From Cercis canadensis (lineage: Eukaryota; Streptophyta; Magnoliopsida; Fabales; Fabaceae): a DNA stretch of 64,000 bases. Numbering within the stretch: the stretch's first letter is position 1; each line of letters begins with the position of its first letter. Below, in pieces: positions 60,084 to 64,000 of this stretch. The notes below the pieces were generated by a model, which had not been told where the DNA came from, made no database searches, and saw nothing but the letters and a program-made list of their open reading frames with translations. The DNA lies in contig QAOA01001875.1 in assembly GCA_003255065.1 (NCBI GenBank), forward strand, positions 94,855 to 158,854, given 5' to 3'. The position numbers and the translations under genes were made by a program.

Positions 60084-63000
60084 ATGACAAAGCAAAATCC
60101 AGCGAGTAGCTCAACCACCCGTACGGCCATGGCGCCACCGCAGGACCCCCATTCTAGACCTACCGTACTTCCTTCTCAGGGCGACATGAAGAGAAAGTTT
60201 ACTAATCTTGGGGTTCGCTATTCTTCCTTCATCAGAATCCGTACTCTTATTCAAGAGCTTCGTCCTCTGCTTATGGAGGTAAAATAATTCCTATGATTTT
60301 CTGCTTTCTTTTGTTTCTCTGCATTTATATCGTTCTAGTGTACTCTTCATTTCTTGCGGTTTTGTGCAGCTGGTTTTGGTTGGAACTTTGGCTGCCAAGT
60401 GTTTGTGTAAAGTTGCAGGTGTTAATGGGATAGCATGTTTCTATCTCTCTATTTCTTGATGACCAAGAATGGGGAATGTATGATACTTTTTTAAATGGGG
60501 TTTCTAAGGTGATTGATTATACAGTCTCCTTGTATATTCTATCTGCAATAATGGTAGGGTTATTGTGGGACTGCAATAGGCTATAACCTTTTTAATTTTC
60601 TAGTAGTTCTAGTTCTTTACTGGGGTCTTTGTTAGCACTTAGCAGATGCTATAATATCATGTATATGCATACTGACAAATCTAGAAGCATGAAAGAAGTA
60701 CTCAAACTTCTTGGAAAGAATGTTTCTTTATTCATTTCCAGTTTAACTAAGGAATTCCTCAATGTTTTCTAAATGATAAAAAATATGTTTGTAAATTCCG
60801 ATACAGGATATTCAAAAAAGATTTAAAAAATGAAAATCAATTAAAACAACTGTCCCCTTTATTACCTAACATTTTTCCATTGGAGAAAAAAGGTTTGGAT
60901 CTGGTCATATGGCTAACAGACCCTTACTTTCTCACTGACTTTGCATCTTTCACTTAATGTAATCATGGGACGATTTTCTTGTCATTCTATTCTGTTTGTA
61001 CTTCAAATTATATCAGCAAAGTCAAAGCAACTGTAATTGCTTAATGATTTACATGGTTCAAGTTGGTTATATGCTCTATCAGTGAATAATAGAAAGTTAA
61101 AGAATTCATGAGAAACTAAGGCAACTGAATTCTAAAAGACACTCCTCTGACTTAAACAATGTGGGAAGAGAGTGTTCAGAATTAGAATTCACTGGATGTT
61201 TTTATGTGTGACAGTGTGAGTTAGCAAGAAATTCTGGTATGGTATTTTGAATGAAATATGCGCATTCTATTGAGGATTGGGTGTCTACTAATCCTTACAT
61301 GATCTTGACTGATCTTTGATTCTTTATTGCACATATGCATGATTATAATGTATATTGCTCATTCTAAAATTCTTGTTTGTTTCCTTTTTCTCGTGTTCCT
61401 TTTTGATTCTTTTAGATGTCAAGGATAACTTCTTTTATTAATTTCATGGTATATGCCACATGGCATGTTTCTAATTACAAATTGTCGACAATATAGTTTA
61501 TTTTAATGTAGTTAAGAGTTAAATGTGAAACTGGCCATTTTGCATATATGTATGCGATAGTAGAATATATTTATAGCTTTTGGCATCAGGGAATAAGGCT
61601 TGTACAATTATTATGCAATAACAGAGGAAAATGACTAGAGCACTAAGTGGAGCTTTCACATCTCAGCTTACCTTATGGGGATTGCTTATTGGCAGGGGTC
61701 AAAACGGGGAGTGGATGTTTACATAATGATTTTGTTTCGAGGTATTGAGGGTTTTTGTTACTCCATTGACACAAGACGCACAAACTTAGATGATTATGAA
61801 ATTTATTTTATTAAAGCAAGCCTATCTCTGTTTTAGGTTGATATAGGGGAATTTCAGTTGCTCCTTTTTTTTTTTGTTAATGCGCAAAATGGTAGTAAGA
61901 ATATGTTTACTCCTATACTTCCAAGCATAGCGCCAGTGGCACACCTGGGATTCCACGAGGCGGTAGACAGAGTCCTACCCAAATGATTATCTTCAAGGCA
62001 CTTTTTTAGCCCTTAGAGGAGGCTACTCAACTAGCCCTTAGGCGCCAAAGAATCCCTGATGAGGGTTGCCAACCAAGCAGGATTTTTGGTCGCAAGGGGG
62101 CTCGAACTTGGCACCTGGAAGATGCAGAGCCTTAAACTAGATCCCTTTGACCAACTGAGCCAATCCGTGTTGGCTCAGTTGCTTCTTTTGCCAACCACTT
62201 GGAATTGTGAAATATATTGTTTGGGAATGCATTAATAATTTACCAAATTTCAATTTTAGACATCCTACTTTTTAATATCCAGCTACTTGTTTAAATTTTT
62301 GGGAATGATTTCTCATGTTAAACTCTTTGAAAAGAGTTATGATGCCCTACCATAGTTTGGGCTCTTTGTGGCATGTAGCTCATGCAATTAACTAAGTGTT
62401 CCACTATTAGGAACTAATGAAGTGTGTGATTATATATCCAATGGAAATGTAAACATTGTCATGAAACAGATTTTTTAACTTGTTACCTTCCTGGCTTTAA
62501 GGTTTCAGTAGAGGTCACACTTTAGGAAAGACTTGTCATTGGACCAATTTGATTTAGTTAATATATCTTTCTCGCTTTGAGATTTATCTGTGTTACAACA
62601 ATTAATTGTATATCAAGACATTAACTACTAATTTATTGATAACCAAGGACGTATGCCTATGAAATTTTTTTATCCTTCTTTCCTGGACATGGTACTCTCT
62701 GTTTGGTCTTTTTATTTTCTAATTCTTGTGTTTCTCTGTTTTTCACTATTTCATTCCATAATAACTTCCAGCATCTTGTAACCCTGTCTGATTTAGAATT
62801 CATGCATCATTTTTAAGAATGAAGTTGTAGAGACACGTGATTAAACCATCTATTATCTATTTCTTCTATTTGTAGGTTCTACGCACACCTGATTTCCGGA
62901 ATTGCAAAGCTGCTCATGAAATTAGAGCAAGTGCGTTCTGGTGCACATTTAATATTCATTTACTTGACATACACATCATATTTAGGCTGTAGAATATTTG

Positions 63001-63711
63001 GCAGATAATTTGTTAGTATGGACCAATATGCTTAAGCTGATTGCTTTTCATTTTTAACATTTGGCTCATGATGTTTATACCTTGAATTCTCAATTCTGGA
63101 GACATTTCTTGCCTTAGATGTTATCCTTGGAAGAGCTTACATATGGTCTTATGGTAATCAACTCTGTAATCTTAGTCAAAACATTTGGGATTTCTGTTTT
63201 ATTCAGCAATTGGGTGAGCATGCTAAAGCTGATGTCAACAAAGTTATCACGTGTACATCTTATGCAATTTGTAAACTAGGACAAATTTAAGCTTGGTCTA
63301 TATGTCCAAGGTGCATGTCTGATGGTACATTTTGACGTACATTTTGCAGAAATCAAGCTCATGAAGAATGAATACAATCAGATGACTATTGAGAAGAACA
63401 AAGCTGACAGAGACCAAGATGGTAAACAAAAAAAGGAATCTGTATTGGAGAAATCAGCCAACAAAGACATGTTTGGAAGCAGTTTCCTTGAGGGAAAACA
63501 TCTAACACCTGGATGTGCTGATCAATTAGCAGGAAAGGGTCCAATGCCCTTAAGGGCTGTAAAATGTTCCAGAAGTGGCAACCTCCCAGGAAGTTATATT
63601 GTGGGTGGATCAGCTTCTGGCTGGAACTTCATCACATATGGTGGCAACAAACCACGCTACTATGGGGTGACAAAGAAGTCATTTCGGAAGAAAATGAATA
63701 AGCCCCCCTAA
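60084..63711 (+). CDS. Basic 203-aa protein of unknown function, three exons
   Basis: Exons 60084-60278, 62876-62930 and 63350-63711 join in frame to 203 codons ending in TAA. I chose the ATG at 60084 because it is the first Met in the frame and is followed by a Ser/Thr/Pro-rich leader (TKQNPASSSTTRTAMAPPQD). Residues about 35-85 look helical (MKRKFTNLGVRYSSFIRIR, LIQELRPLLMEV, CKAAHEIRAKIKLMKNEYNQ). A charged Lys/Asp/Glu segment follows, and the C-terminus is rich in Gly, Tyr and Lys (GSYIVGGSASGWNFITYGG, RYYGVTKKSFRKKMNKPP). There is no signal peptide, membrane segment or enzyme motif. The basic tail could be a nuclear localisation or nucleic-acid-binding region, which is a guess. I do not recognise the family. 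Intron 1 is 2.6 kb and holds a SINE. Confidence 0.75.
61869..62175 (-). mobile_element. tRNA-derived SINE with ~14-bp target duplication
   Basis: On the minus strand the element starts just inside 62175 with GAGCCAACACGGAT, then an A box TTGGCTCAGTTGGTCAAAGG and, about 40 bases on, a B box AAGTTCGAGCCCC. It ends in poly-A (T-run at 61864-61875 on the plus strand). The flanks CAGTTGCTCCTTTT (61855-61868) and CAGTTGCTTCTTTT (62176-62189) differ at one base. The body of about 300 bases is longer and of a different sequence from the SINEs at 51363 and 44842, so it is another family. Confidence 0.85.
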
Positions 63712-64000
63712 CTCTTAACTTGCCTTTAATTAACTCACTTTAGCATATGACAAGATATCAACACTACAGTGGACAATGTTTAATTTGTGATCACTTCAGT
63801 GGCATTACAAGGATCATATATGATGCGTACGAATTTCTCAAAATCACTGTTCGCCCGCTAATGGTGGAAAAATAAATGTAGCGGCAAAACCAGAAAAATA
63901 GTAGCCATTTTTTTAGGTGATGATGTATAAAAGTATTGGTTTTAACTTTTCAAGTCTATTTATATCTTCTCCCTTCTTTTGAGCAATTGTTGACATCCCT
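63712..64000 (+). other. 3' flank of the 60084-63711 gene
   Basis: Presumably the 3' untranslated region and downstream sequence. AATAAA at 63872-63877 (in AAAAATAAATG) could serve as a polyadenylation signal. Nothing else is visible. Confidence 0.4.

Noticed and set aside
1..64000. CRISPR arrays, bacterial operons, tRNA or rRNA genes
   Set aside because: None seen. The tRNA-like boxes belong to SINEs, and the tandem repeats are minisatellites without spacer structure.

Overview
This window is nuclear DNA of a flowering plant, almost certainly a core eudicot. Genes are split by many short GT-AG introns, the spacers are AT-rich, and there are many small non-autonomous transposons (foldback MITEs, tRNA-derived SINEs, a probable solo LTR). 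The products are plant-type: pectin acetylesterase, wall-associated kinase, vacuolar acid invertase, tripeptidyl peptidase II and a CYP72-clan cytochrome P450. I cannot name the species.

Layout: 1225-7282 (+) is a pectin acetylesterase gene whose first exon(s) lie outside the window. 7858-9246 (+) is a decayed wall-associated receptor kinase. It is cut inside its kinase domain by 9247-14486, a partial duplicate of the middle of the TPP2 gene (exons 17-23). That duplicate carries a 338-bp TG...CA insertion that the parent lacks. 14968-16634 is an inverted-repeat element that encloses an antisense, intron-containing fragment of a vacuolar acid invertase gene. 17017-38072 (+) is an apparently intact TPP2 gene; I placed 34 exons that join in frame to 1365 codons. 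The spacer 38073-45868 holds repeats only. 45869-49064 (-) is an intact four-exon P450, closest to CYP715A as I recall that family. 49171-56782 is repeat-rich spacer with one orphan exon-like frame. 56783-57098 (-) is a broken copy of a small plant domain protein (DUF7722-like). 60084-63711 (+) is a three-exon gene for a 203-aa basic protein that I do not recognise; a SINE sits in its first intron.

The genes do not form a pathway. Pectin acetylesterase, WAK and invertase are all linked to the cell wall or sugar metabolism, but two of these three are dead fragments. The main story is structural: a local segmental duplication that landed in a kinase gene, gene-fragment capture between inverted repeats just upstream of TPP2, and several small-transposon families.

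There are eleven single-base Ns. Eight of them sit between long direct copies of the same sequence. One case (11132) can be checked against the paralogous locus, which has only one copy. These are best read as gap-closing artefacts, not biological tandem repeats.
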